This document shows positions 10,030 through 22,221 of a DNA stretch of 64,000 nucleotides, one piece after another. The notes beneath the pieces were generated by a model that did no database searches, was not told the DNA's origin, and worked only from the letters and a program-made list of their open reading frames with translations. Every line of letters begins with the position of its first letter. The stretch's first letter is position 1. The translations under genes were made by a program, and so were the position numbers. The DNA is from Filosporella fistucella (taxonomy: Eukaryota > Ascomycota > Leotiomycetes > Helotiales), in the NCBI GenBank assembly GCA_030077755.1, contig JAQJZZ010000010.1, positions 2,170,001 to 2,234,000 on the forward strand, in the 5' to 3' direction.

Positions 10030-12235
10030 TGTGTACGTTGTACTTGGTGAGGAGAAACTGTTTTTTTGAATACTTATCCATTACACAAGTTTTGAGTCTT
10101 CTTCATCGCTTTTCTCCAAAAACTCAACTTCGTTTTCCTCCTATTTTATACATGTTCGCTGTCTTATCTTTAAGTAATTCATAGTTGTCGCATTCTCTCT
10201 ACTATATTTCGAAATTTTGTGGTGACCTCCCGCCGCTTTTTGCTATGCGAAGATCGTGTACCTTAGCGACTGGAGGTGGCCTTACGAGGTTCATTTTGAT
10301 GCCTGAAAACCACAAACACCAAGGCACTTGCATTCTCCACTTCCGCACGTTTTATATTTCGCACATTCAAGCATTAATCTTACGCTGGACTAGAATATTT
10401 ATTGTTTCAATTATATGTCGTGAAATATTATTATCTTGTAGCCTTCTCACCAGTCAGCTTCTGAAAAAACAGAAATAGAAATGCGTCCCAGGGATTTTGT
10501 TGCATGCGCTTTACCATTTTTCGTTTGTCGTCTTTTGTGTTACCGCCCATCCAGGATTTATATACCCAAGATAATATGGAAAATTGAAATCATAGGTTCG
10601 CCGCTTAGGTTTTAATACTTCCCTCCCATCTTTCTCTCTTTCTCTCCACGTTGTTATCAATCAAATCTCTTCGAAATGCTTCCTTTTCTATCTATCTTCG
10701 ATCAAGAATTTCAGACATGGCCCATCTGCTTGTTAAGCACGCAGCTAATAAAGCAAAACGCACACATATTGGGGATCCTTCGTCATTTCTTATCGGTCTT
10801 CGGACTACGTCTAGAATATAATATGTTTCACAGTAAGGTCTTTGGGAAAAGCAAGCCTGACTCGGGTTACCGCACAAGCATCAACTTACATATGTTATAG
10901 CTTTAAAGCGGAGATGACCGAACCTGAACTCGAAATGAATAAATAATTTAACAAGTCCTGGAATACCTCAAGCGAGCTATTAATTATCGAAGATCGCACT
11001 TGAGAAAGCGTACGAGGGAAAGCTTCAAAAAGACTTATTTTGAGGATCCGGCAGCTATGCGTGCATAGCACCCATTAGCGAGAACGTCCAAGACAACCTG
11101 GAGAGCATATCTTATCGATGCCTTATACCCTAAAAACGAGTCGAAAGGATCTACCATGGCAGCAACCAACACGCTTATAACACATTGCAAGAGGGGAAAC
11201 CAGATAGAACCCACGATTGTGAAAGCTAGAAAGAGAAAGCAGGCCACTTGTTAGAATTTTGATACAAAACAAGTCGACAAACGGAAAAGGTGTGCACCTC
11301 CCAAGCAAGAGAAGATGTTAAGGAAAGAAAAAAGAGAGAGAGACAAAGAGCCAGTCGAAGTATCCGAGAAATAACGAAAGAGAAAGAAAAAGCCAATTGA
11401 AGCATCTAAGCAATAACGAGAGAGAAATAAAAGGCCAGTCAAAGAATCAGCGCCTCCCGAGATATCTGAGACAAAAAAGATTCTATATCGGAACTTCAGA
11501 AGAGGTTCGCGTCTTCATGGGTCATGCACTTGCCCTCTTTGGATAAGGGAGAGGGAACAACAACTTCTGGGTTTAGTATCTACACCGGACAATTGCTATC
11601 TAGTGCAACAATTATGACACTAGTTGTATTCTACGTTCATAGAGGGGAGAGCAATAAACGAAAAGGAGACGAGACGTTCTACATCTTATACTTAAAAACG
11701 TATTATCCTCTTATATGCTATCACTTTTAATTGGCTTTGAATCTTACTAAATCATGTTCCGGTCACTTATTCCTTCCTACATACCCCTCAAAATCTGTGA
11801 CTGCATTAAATAATTACTGCCTCAGTCTTGAAAGCAGCACTCTATATGGAATGGAAGCCATTGTATAAATAAAATGGCCGTAGAACTCTTTTGGATGCAA
11901 TTGAAATTTCCCCGAAGAAACGAGTACATTGCCAGTCGAGCCAGTACTGAACCTCGAGCCAACGAGCCAACCTAGAAATGCCTACCCCGGGATTCGTCCA
12001 CCAAGTTCAAGCGAGGGCTATTTTAAGGTAAGCTGAGCTCCATGCATGGCAAGAAGTTAGCGCCGAGGTGGAACTGGCATCACGAAAACCCAAAAAACCA
12101 ACCCAGGTAAGGCTGCCTTCAATGAAATACGATCTACGGGATAAATTGGTCCAAGCCGGAGGAGTGATCTGCAACTGAATCGCTCCCATTCTCACTTTCC
12201 ATTATACGAAATCGTGGGGTACCTCTGAATGCATC
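10030..12235. other. Long AT-rich intergenic region with a decayed repeat
   Basis: About 2.2 kb without a supportable gene. A pyrimidine-rich leader before an ATG at 10676 looks like a promoter, but the frame after it (75 codons) has no recognisable content. Around 11340-11465 there is a degenerate ~42-bp tandem repeat (listed separately). The rest is AT-rich with scattered short frames. It may hold the remains of old genes. Confidence 0.4.
11340..11465 (+). repeat. Imperfect ~42-bp tandem repeat, about 2.5 copies
   Basis: Three adjacent units align as AGCCAGTCGAAGTATC.., AGCCAATTGAAGCATC.. and GGCCAGTCAAAGAATC... Each is followed by purine-rich AATAACGARAGAGAAAG-type sequence. In one frame the units read KEPVEVSEK, KKPIEASKQ and KRPVKES, each of the first two followed by TAA where the pattern suggests CAA. 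This looks like a formerly coding, low-complexity repeat that has mutated. Confidence 0.45.
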
Positions 12236-13621
12236 ATGGATACACACTCTCCCCAGAACGATGCCCAGGGCACTAGTCCTGTCTCCGAAGAGACAATGGC
12301 TACAACGCGAGCAATTATAAAGGTTTTGCATGAGGTAGAAAATCTCAAGCGCCTAAGTCGAACTGGCTGGATGATAAAGAATATTCCAAACCCAGAATCT
12401 GTCGCCGAGCACAGTTTTCGACTGTCTATAATGACTTTCTTTGCACCAGTTTGTCATTGCTGCTATTAAAATAATTGACATTAACACCCTTGACAGGCTT
12501 ATCTAGACCGAAACAAGCTCCGTGACATGGGACTTGTCCACGACTTTGGAGAAATAATCGCTGGAGATTACACACCGCACGATAATGTCCCTAAAAGTAA
12601 AGCGTCTTCTCATTCCCATAATCATAGGACTAACAATTACCAGAGACGAAGCACGAACAAGAAAAATTGTTTTTCCAATATTGCGAGAGCCTTCTTCCCG
12701 ATCACCAAACTTCGCGATATTGGCTAGAACTCTGGCAAGAGTATGAAAAAAGAGAGACTCCGGAGGCTATGTGGCTCTATGACGCAGATAAGATGGAGAG
12801 CGTCATACAGTCAATGGAATATGCTAGTAGAGGGTATAAGAACCTAGATGAGTTTCTGGGTTTAATACCGAAATTTGCAACGTCTCACATGGCCACTTGG
12901 GGAAAAGTGATACTCGAGGAGCTTCAAGGTCGAGTTCGTGAGCAGCAAATTCCTGTCATCTTCGTCACTGGTCTGCTGTATCCACCCTTCTGCGAGACTA
13001 GTGCTAATTTCTAAACAAGGCTTGCCACGTACTGGCAAGACGACTCAATGCAAGCGTCTTTCTAAAGAACTGGACGCCTGTTACTTGTCCCTTCCTGATA
13101 TCCTACTACAAATGTCCACTGACCGGGACGACCCGTATGCGGAATTCGCTGCAATTTACCTTCGGATAGGACTAGAAACGTCACCAGTTGGGTTTATAAT
13201 TGATCTTTTGAAGGACAAGATCGAAGAAGGAATAAAACAAGGAAAGCTTTGTGTCGTTGTGGATGGATTTCCAAAGAGTGTGCAGCAGCTTCGTTCATTT
13301 GATGAGAAAGTGAGAAATGCGCCGTTTGAACGGGTCCTTGCTTACTTAAATAGGTTCAGAAAGGAAGTTTCACATTGCTTCTAACCCGTTCTACAGAAGC
13401 CCTCGGCCAGGGGAATGCGTCGGACTATGCTATAAGGATGGTTCAAGACTTAGAAAAAGAACGACCAGAAGAGTTTTTTAAGAAGGTACCACTACCAACA
13501 AACCAGGGACTATGCATATGCTAAACGATTATCCTTTTAGATAAATTGTGATAGTTCTGAAGAAGATGCATACGTCCTTTTAAAGGAAGCAGTTGAAGGA
13601 TTCATTAAGGCAAAGCAGTAG
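12236..13621 (+). CDS. HD-domain phosphohydrolase fused to a nucleoside-monophosphate-kinase-like domain
   Basis: The model is join(12236..12448,12497..12596,12644..12970,13020..13309,13354..13485,13541..13621), 380 aa, six exons with introns of 44-55 bp and consistent phases. Residues ~20-205 form an HD domain like the HDDC2/YfbR 5'-deoxynucleotidase family: His59 in SVAEHSF, His86-Asp87 in GLVHDFGEIIAGD, and Asp in DADKMESVIQ. Residues ~206-380 begin VIFVTG-LPRTGKTTQ, a Walker A loop (Gly214-Thr221). They continue with VVVDGFPKSVQQL, the DGFPR-type motif of adenylate/UMP-CMP kinases. The region where kinases have an Arg-rich LID reads STEALGQGNASDY and lacks the usual arginines, so kinase activity is uncertain. 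A nucleotide-handling role is inferred. Two separate genes are unlikely because exon 3 runs from one domain into the other with a normal phase-1 intron. Confidence 0.75.
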
Positions 13622-13944
13622 ATAGTAGACAGCAAGACGAAGTCATCCAGCCATATACATTGAGTCTCCGCACCTAATTACCTCTAGGTAATAGTTTCTC
13701 CGCGGGTGCTAGCCTTAGGCTCACACGAAGCACTTGAAATTGATTAGAGCATGATTGGTAGGGGGGTTTTTTTTAAGAAGCGTTGGAAAAACCATATTTG
13801 CAAAGAGTCCCCATTTATACCGGAATAGAATTCCTTTACCACTCAGTAAGCAAATAACGAACACGGAGAAGAGCTTGAGAACCTGTGTTGAAGCCTATAT
13901 GTCCCTAGACTTGAAAACCTAGCGTTGATCTTGGACCATCCTAG

Positions 13945-15200
13945 TCAACAAATGGTGAAGAAAACGTCTTCTTCAGACCATTCGACCTTCCTTTCCATGA
14001 AGCCATAAACGAAACACTCTCCATGGAGAAGATTCTTTCCATTCTCCAAAGGATTCTGCACAACGAATGATATCTTAAGTCCAGGTATATAGTATATACC
14101 GAGACCAGGTTTCACATGGAGAGAACCTAGACCGCACAGTCTCTATTTCATAACGAAGAAAGTTCTGTTGCGGCAAATTTCCGAAGCCCATCTAGCGTAA
14201 AGTGCCGGTTCTTCCAGCTCGTCCGTAGGTATATCATTGTACTCTCTATAGGTGATATACTCAGGCGTTCTGATACCGAGCCAGGTGTAACACCATTAAT
14301 GAAAAGCGCTAATAATATTCGGTGGCTCTATACTATATCTCGTACCATAATGTGGTTGTATCTTTCTATCGACTATCAGGGTTGAGGCAAACATTGCTTC
14401 TACGGCATCCTTTCTTAGAAGTACTTGTTTGCTAGTTCGAACCAAGTGTGGAATATGACATCTTGGGAATTGAATTTTATACGAAGCCCGTTAGAGAATG
14501 GAAGGCTACGACACATAATCTTGTCGACTTCGAGGGCACGATCATGAAGGACTCCTTCCTCTTCAACGAAATTAAATCTGATCGAGAAGCAGTCGCAGGG
14601 AATCCATCAGAAGCTTCTCTTTTCAAAAGAGGGTTGAACGGGACTGGCCGAGACTTGATCCGCCAATCTGGTGCCTAGGAATGAATGTCGACCAGTAGTT
14701 GGCCCAGATTAATATTCTTCAAATAATTGAAGCATGTGATCCTTGCTATCTCCACATCCAGCAAAATGGAGGATTTCTAAGCCATGAGTTTGGATGATAT
14801 GAGCTTTTGCGAAGCTTTCATACAGTCTCCTCAGAGATATGCTACTACTGGGAGTGAACCAGATACTCGTTGAACGACTGTCTTTAAATGCAATCCCCCA
14901 AAGAGCGTTTAGTCGATCTTCATCCTTTGAACATTCCCACGAACTTAAACTGTGGGCCAAGGAGGGTAAGAGGTTGAGTCAAACTCCGTAGATATGATTT
15001 CATCCTTTAATAAAGTGAGTCTTTGGGCATTGTGGGATGGTTTCCCAGAGCTCTTCTCGGAAATACTGGACGGTGCAGAGAGATGGGAGCACAACTCGAC
15101 CCCTCGCTAATCAAGGAATGAGCGAGCATCCAATACAAACACAGGCACCCCAACGTTTGCAGACAGTCGTCCATGGATGGAGCGAACGCGATGGGAAATT
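13945..15200 (-). pseudogene. Decayed HET-domain (heterokaryon incompatibility) gene
   Basis: HET proteins mediate cell death after fusion of unlike fungal strains. On the minus strand, fragments in different frames fall in the order of a HET protein. They are LARGRVVLPSLCTVQYF, then EDRLNALWGIA and RLYESFAKAHIIQTHGLEILHF, then PDWRIKSRPVPFNP (the usual LPSWVPDW segment). The C-terminal part has DELEEPALYARWASEICRNR, the LHVKPG..IYYIPG motif and GECFVYGFME, and the frame ends near 13945. At least five stop codons and frame changes interrupt it, so it cannot be translated. The 5' part above 15200 is not recognisable. Confidence 0.75.
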
Positions 15201-16341
15201 ACTTATCAAGGCCGCTCTCTTAACATGTTAGCGGAAACGGGTATGATCTGGACTGCCTTGTCGACTTTTGTCGTGATCCTACCAAATCTTCCATTCGGTC
15301 CGATGTTCGGAAAGAGCCTGCCAAATCTCGATTTACAGCGTGATATCCATGGTGAGGGCGTAAGATATGTTCCTCGGGCGGGATTACACGCCCATGAAAA
15401 GAATGGCGCTGTTTTTGAAGTGAGACCTATCAGGGGTCGAACAAGGATGACACAACGGCCGAGAAATATTTACAAGTTTCCGAATCGTTGCAGATCTCCT
15501 AGGTAGGACGAGCACCAGATATAATTAACATCGGTATTCTGCATTGCATTTCGTTACGTCGATGGCAGGTTCCGAGTCGTGTCTAAGATTCTGAAACCTG
15601 AGACTTGATCCAGTGATTGCTGATAAAGTTAGGATGAAAGGTCGGACCGATATCATAATCCATTAACCTGCGAAATTAGAGTGCATTATCCGAATAGAGG
15701 ACCAGGGCTAGTGGCTTATAAGCGTGATACAAGTAATATGATTGGTATATGCTAGATTGACCATCGCTTTCATCTTTGCTTGTAGGTCGACCTATCTCAC
15801 GGCAAGTACCTAAGAATATAACTATATAGAGGCTCTTGTAACTTAGCAATAACGTATCTAATCATAAGTTGGAGAGTAAAGTAAGAGTGAGAATCTAGGA
15901 TTGTTATTTTTATTACTTGAAGCTTAATTTATTTGTGAATATATCGGGTTTTGCATAATCTAAGTGCGTTGCAATATGTTTTTCAAAGCTGATATCTATG
16001 CCTACATTAGTTAGGATTATTCGAGGTAAATAACTGTAACTTAGATTATTAAGGATACTTGATGTATCCCAAAGTTTTGATAGAGAGTCTACTAGCTGGG
16101 CCCCCTTGTTCCGAAGTTACTCTTGTCTCTAAAACTCTAATCGCTTTTTAAAACCTCAGAGCTAATATAGCAAATAATAAATTTACCGTTTATCAATCAC
16201 TAGAATGACTTATAGCAGGGAAGATATTACATGGGACTATTGTATGACATGATTGTTGTTAAGAAGCGTTAGCTCTAAGCATAGTGAAATTTGCTCTAGA
16301 TTTTTCTACCTTTTAAGTACCTACAGCTCCCCTCGTACATT
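15201..16341. other. Intergenic, strongly AT-rich
   Basis: This lies between the HET remnant and the P450-fusion gene. The 15201-15530 part may hold the lost 5' end of the HET gene. From 15530 to 16300 the DNA is very AT-rich with TA-rich words, which is compatible with repeat-induced point mutation. No gene is seen. Confidence 0.45.
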
Positions 16342-19300
16342 ATGCATCCTCCTGGGAAATACGCATTTGATCCGGAAAGAGTATACTTCAATATGTCCGT
16401 TTTCCATTCTCTCCTCGAAAATGTTCCTCGCCGGTCGAACTCGACACTACCTGGATATAAAAATAATCACCTTGAGTTTGCCTATGATAACAAGATTGTT
16501 ATCTTCACAACAATTCTCCTGATTCTAGCCCTGAGGTCAATTCATGGACTCGTGGCTATCCCCCGACATTTGCGACACATACCCTGTGTAAGTATCTGGG
16601 GTCTTTTGAAAAGTTATCTGGCTGCTGAGCCCGATGATGTGAGAATCAGACGCCTTATAATGCCATTTGCCAATCGAGGCGAATCAGTTGTATTGGTCTG
16701 GGCTCTTGGAAGGTGGATGGTGCATATATTAGATGACACAGTGGGTACCTCGACACTCAAATTTTGCCCTCTTCACTGACGAAGGAGGAAAAAGTCTGCG
16801 TCCGAGATCTTGACAGATATTGAAAGATACCCCAAGGAATTGCCACCAGATGGGCTGCTACTCTGGCGATTGATTGGTTTATCAAATACTGTAATGTCTA
16901 ACGGAGAATTTTGGCGGACACACTCGGCCGTGTTGCGGGAAGGATTTAAATCCATAATTCCTATACCCACCTTTGTCAACCTTTCACGAAGTGTTATCCA
17001 GATAATCGAAAATGCTGGGAAGAAAACTTTGGATTTCAGCGAACTTGCACAGCGATTCACGCTCGATGCAGTGAGCTCAACCGTCATTGGCTATGATTTT
17101 GATTCCTTGCACACGGAGTCTGACTTTATGTCTCGATACAACTCAATCATGAATGATATCGCTAATCCATTGTATTTGCTCATACCGGGGCTAGAGAGGA
17201 TCATAACTCGAAAATCTCTCGCAAATCGGATTGATAGCCTGGCAGAATCTGTTATGGATCTCCTCTCGGTAAAGCGAATGAATCCTGGTCAGGACATCAT
17301 GTCTGCAATGCTAGAGGACCCTCAGATGACTGACCAGAATCGAAGAGACAATACTATCACTCTCTTTATAGCAGGCCATGTAATTCATTCCTGACCTGTG
17401 TTTATTTACTGCACTGTACTGATCATGACTGTGGCAGGAAACATCAGCGGGCGCCGTGTCGTCCCTCATGTTCTATTTGGCCCAGTACCCGAAGGCTCAG
17501 CAAAAGGCTCGGGAAGAAGTATTGAAGATTCTAGGCCCATCGGCGGACCCCACGCTCCCTGAGCTGCAAAAACTTCATTATCTTGACGCCTGTATTCGAG
17601 AAGCTTTACGAATAAACACACCAGCCTCGTTTATTCTCCCTCGAATATCTTCTGCAGTCACAACCCTTGGCGGTTATGATATTCCTCCCGGAACTTCTCT
17701 CGTTGTCAATTTTTACGCTATCCATCATTCCAGAAAGAATTTCCCTCATCCTTATGATTTCAAGCCCGAGAGGTGGCTAGAAGGTAATAGCACAGGGAAG
17801 GGCTCCTGGATTCCTTTTAGCCGTGGGCCGAGACAATGCCCTGCACGAATTTTCGCCGTCTCTGAGCAAAAGGTCTTACTCAGTATGCTGTTAAGAGAGT
17901 ACTTGTGGCATTTACCGGAGGACTCGAGACATAGGAGTGGATTAAAAAATGCTCTTTCTCCGTTTGCCATCACTGCTCCAGAGTCACTGGGAATCACCTT
18001 CACAAAATGCAACATTCGGCATCAGTCTATAATCACCCAATTTGCTGATGAGGTCCCTCTCGTTAAATTGAGATCGGAAACATCAGATGGACTGGCCATC
18101 GCTTCGAAGTCAATATCCGAGTCCTCCTTTGAGATAGCAGACCCAACTGCTTTATGGTCCGCGAGACAGAACATGGATGAAGCTGCTTCAGCTCGGATGC
18201 CTGCACTACCTAGACAAATCAATACCTGCCTAGCAAACGTAGTCAGAGAAGCATCCAATCAAGGTACATGGCTGGATGGGTGGTCACTGTTGGCGCAACT
18301 TTGCGTCGACTCCGGGTTACATCCGCTCCTTTTGCGAGATGTTCAAGCTTGCAGAGATGTTTATGGCAAGATACGGAAAGGCGCCCGCTGCACCGAGTCT
18401 ATCGACATCTCGATGACAGTAGTTGGCAAGTCCAACAATAATAGCCTCAACAATGTGGGTCCTAAGGGACTTGGAGGACATGGTTGGAAGTCTAATGATG
18501 ACTACCAAAAACTGCAGTCTAAGTGGACGACTCCTGGGTTTTTGCCAATGGGACCATGCACTGCTTTTATTTGGCTTGGTCTTCAGAAAAAGATTGTTTC
18601 AAGCAAAGATGCAGACGATTGTAATGCAATGCAACTCTTAAGCACTGTCGACTACGATTTTGACCTACTGGAAGGCAACAAGAGCGGACTGTTCTCTGCC
18701 CTCGAGATATGTTGGACCAATATTAAGGGGCCTCACCACGCAGTCAAAGGTGCAACCTTAACAGCACTAATAAGCCTTGATCTACAAAGGTCAGTGCGAG
18801 GCACACAGCAAGAATGGGCAGACGGAGGACACGGGCCGTGGAATATGGGCCCTTCTGATATCACACCAAGTGAGTGGGTCTCAGCAGCAATTGCAGACTG
18901 CGCTGGATTATGTCCATTTGGATATCAGAGCGCTTCTGAGTATACCTTGAGTCGTACCGGGATGTTTGTAGCTATGCTTCTAGCCAACACTCATGATGTT
19001 ATATTCGACAAAGGATGCTCGAACCGAATGTCATCCGTCTTTTACGCTGCGGCTGCGGGTGTGACAACCCATGACATGCATTGCGCATTCTCAACAGGAA
19101 TGGTGGATATGATTGCAGGTCGTGTGCTTAATGGAAAAAAAGTTCTATATGGTGACAGTGCCGCTCTAGTAACTGCTGCCTGGGCTCCTTTCAATGGTCG
19201 TTATCGTACTTGGGAGCGCTTTGTCAAGTACCAACGCTTGCTCCGTTATTCTGGCAAAGGGAAGGCTTTAGATATTGTCAAAAACTCCCAGGTCTGCAAG

Positions 19301-19882
19301 GTGTTTCGAGCTTCAAACTTGATCAATCTCGACCTACCTGTTGATGTCACATGGAGCTACGCGCTGGAAATAAACAACGCGCCAAGCTTGGGCAAAAGAG
19401 TAACTAAGTCCCAATCCTATTCGATTCCTCATTGTGGAGATGTCCTGAACACGCCTGGGGTTCCACGTCCAAGATTGTGTCAAAAATGTACCTTGGAATT
19501 CGAGACTACTATAACGAGGAATGGACACGATGAGATCTTGGCCGTGCCCGGCATACCAGAAAGCGTGTTGGGCTGCACTGCACTGGGAATCGCAGCTGCA
19601 GTACGTCGTGCCGCTATATGGGCCTCTAGTCCAGGGTGTTGTGATACTTGTGCCTGTGAGGTTGGAAACTGGGCTGACAGCGTCTCTTATAATGTCTTGG
19701 TTGCATTGATGAAGACAGAGCCATACACTGGGTCAGCTGAATGGTTACTCCAATGCTACAGTGTATGGGCTGTCACGGTGTATCCCTTCTCAGTGGCATC
19801 ATTACTTTCAGGGTTTGATTTATGTACAGAGTTAGCTCTCGAAAAAGGTTCAATGGGTGATAGAGATGTGGTAGACTGCTAA
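16342..19882 (+). CDS. Cytochrome P450 fused to a ~600-residue domain of unknown family
   Basis: The model is join(16342..16740,16795..17379,17438..19882), 1,142 aa; introns are 54 and 58 bp in phase 0. Residues 1-~524 are a full P450: a hydrophobic anchor near residues 50-66, AGHETSAG (I helix), EALR at 382-385, FKPERW and the heme loop FSRGPRQCPAR with Cys462. The last loop residue is Ala where the consensus has Gly. The frame continues without a stop for 618 more codons. This second part is rich in helix-forming stretches and ends with cysteine clusters (CQKC, then CCDTCAC). Acidic motifs DYDFD and NTHDVIFD and the segment GPWNMGPSDITPSEW are its most distinctive sequences. I do not recognise the domain. 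A P450-fused cyclase, perhaps a non-canonical terpene cyclase, is a guess from the helical character alone. The neighbours are a dead HET gene and a broken VCBS gene. Confidence 0.85.
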
Positions 19883-20199
19883 GATTTTTCAATATTTTTC
19901 TTTGGTATTTCTTCTTTTAAAAATAATATAAGGAGATCTTAAATCGATCTAGAGGATGCTTTTCCTTCTTCCTGCGCATTCTGCTATTGATATGATATTG
20001 CGTTGTGGTGAAATACCAAATGCGATTGCGGGAGATATCCTCGAAAAGCCCAAGCCTCGAACTTGATGAGTAATATCCTTTCAGAAAGCAGTCAGTATAT
20101 GCAAAGGTGGACGACGATAAAGTTTCCGGTGTTGTGTACGGTCAGCCAAAGCTCTGAATTCACACCATGGTGTTAATTTATTGACTACCACTACCAAGA

Positions 20200-21660
20200 A
20201 AGTTAATTCTACTACTTGGTTGCGATGGTGATCAAGTCCAGAACCCGGGTGTACCCATCTTAGGTAGTGGGCAGGAAAATGCGTCAGAGCAGGAGCGGCT
20301 GCAACCAAAGGATGCCGTGGCAGAGACTTCTAAAAATGAGACATGTCCGGGGACATACTTATACTTTTCATTCAAGCCCGACTGTGAGCGGGCAGGCGTT
20401 CAATTTGCTGATATGACAGGTGATGAAAGGCATGGAAAGAAATTGCATTTAAGTCATCAGATTCTTTGTTTACTAACAGCCGATAGGGACGAATTTTGCT
20501 GTATCGCCCCTGACGGTGGGGTTACCTGCTGGCAGAATACACCAGGTGCCGACGCAAGGTCCCCAAACTGGGTTACAATGGGAGAAGTCAAAGGAACAGA
20601 AGGAACCCCGAGAGCTACTGTGAGATTAGCATGCAGAACTAGTTTTCTGGTCATAGCTGATGGTGACTAGATTCGTTTGGCTGACATTGATGGCGGTGGA
20701 CGAGCAGACTACATTGTGCTCAATCCCGACGGAAGAATGCACAGGTGGAGGAACGGGGCGACTGCAAACGTTAAACCTATGTATTGGCATGCTATGAACG
20801 TAAGAATTGTTACATCGTCTCAATTCAACATTTCAAGGCTAATCATCAATCTCTTGGCTGTTATCTTGAGAATATGTTTCAGTGAATTTGCTAAAGGATT
20901 AACAGGTTCTGTTGTTGGAATACTCGAACCCTCGATCGAAACCCTCGCAATTGAGAACAAGTTAATAGACGATTATACTACTGCTCTCGAAAGTCGACTT
21001 GGTAGTATTTTCGATGCTTATGTAACTGGTTCATGGCGCGACCCAAATGAGCTATGCTATGGCTTAGAGATACAAGGAGGAGGCACCGGTCACGGCATAG
21101 GAGATGTATCATACTGGTCAACAAAACTACCCGAAATGGTTATTGCCTCGCTCTTCAATTATACAGTTGACCCCGGGGCTTTCATGCGGGTGTCTCGCGA
21201 TTGTCAAGACAACTCACCTGTGATGGGTGCGTTAGTCGACAAGTTAGCCGACCCCTCGAAAGTTAAAATGATTGAAGGCTATCCCAGATGTTTCTTCAAC
21301 CTGCCCGTTATATTTGCAAGTACGCGAAAAGCCAATGAGTACGCATGGCCATCGTCACCATGTTTAGCCCACGTGCATGGCAAATTCAGGAATGATGGAC
21401 CCGCGATTTTTGGAAAGAACTACCTACCCGCGTACATGGAACAAATGTTCGCACCCAGATGCTACCAAGCTCGGCGATTTGTTTGCGCTGTCAGACCAGA
21501 TCAGCATACACAACCAACTTGGTGTCGAAATGAAGATCCTCCAATTGGCGCATGCTCAGGCAGTGCAGCTAACACGTTGCCGTGTCCAAATGGAGAATTG
21601 GCTGATGTGCCATTCACTGTTAAGTAGGATGATCACGGGAGAGAGAGCTCGTTCGGAGAG
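20200..21660 (+). pseudogene. Broken FG-GAP/VCBS-repeat protein gene
   Basis: Two FG-GAP-type calcium-binding repeats can be read if introns are removed. One is VQFADMTGDE..., followed by FCCIAPDGGVTCWQNT; the other is RLADIDGGGRADYIVLNPDG. The first intron (20430-20486, with TACTAAC and TAG) would need a GC donor. The second (20620-20670) is GTGAGA..CTAG. A third begins at 20800 (GTAAGA). The remaining 250 codons are unidentified. Two frames alternate after 21377, where SDQISIHNQLGVEM appears in the frame other than the long one, so a frameshift is likely. No start codon with a leader is found upstream; a stop closes the frame near 20185. VCBS repeats occur in many secreted fungal proteins. 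Confidence 0.45.
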
Positions 21661-22221
21661 ATTCAAATTGGTGGTTCACTTCTATGTATTTTTCCTCAAT
21701 ATTTAAGCTAATTTGTTCCTCACATCGGCATTTCTTGCCAATTTATTTCTTTTGTCTTAGTATAATCAATCCGATCAATGTTTACTCGGGTTGCACGTCC
21801 ACTCCCTTTTTCAAATTTGAGCGAGCGAGTTCCATATTCAACACGACTCCGATACAGCAGCGAAAGAGGGAACTTACTTGGACCTTCTTCAGGGAGACCT
21901 TTTGGGGGCAATCATATTTTAATGGAGCAGTGTGAGTGTTCCCTGGTGGCAGATAGTCATTCGGCAACAATGTGATTTATCTAGACGCATCAAGATTCCC
22001 AGAGTTATTCTAAGAGCCCAGTGGCAAACAGTCGCAGTCATTCTTCACTTTATCACCACAGGATAGATGACTTCTATGCCATGAGAAGTATCAATTTAAC
22101 CAAAGTCGAATTAATTCAGTGCTATTGTTATTTACCAATACTAGAAATACATAAAGCTCGCTATGAAAACAAATTATGAAAGCTCTAGACAAGAATTGGA
22201 AATACCATTCTATCGATCCAC
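21661..22221. other. Intergenic, no gene seen
   Basis: This is the region between the broken VCBS gene and the 3' end of the SDR gene. Short frames on both strands overlap each other and lack motifs. No RNA gene or repeat is recognised. Confidence 0.45.

Noticed and set aside
10676..10900. Frame after a pyrimidine-rich leader
   Set aside because: The leader is suggestive, but the 74 codons show no signal peptide or family and no intron extends them.
15177..15506. Plus-strand frame of 109 codons
   Set aside because: It is opposite the upstream end of the decayed HET gene and has no independent support.
16342..19882. Reading the P450 fusion as the ABA3-type ionylideneethane synthase of abscisic acid clusters
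   Set aside because: The general style (helical, C-terminal C-x2-C) is similar from memory, but I see no matching motif blocks, and the other abscisic acid genes are absent nearby.
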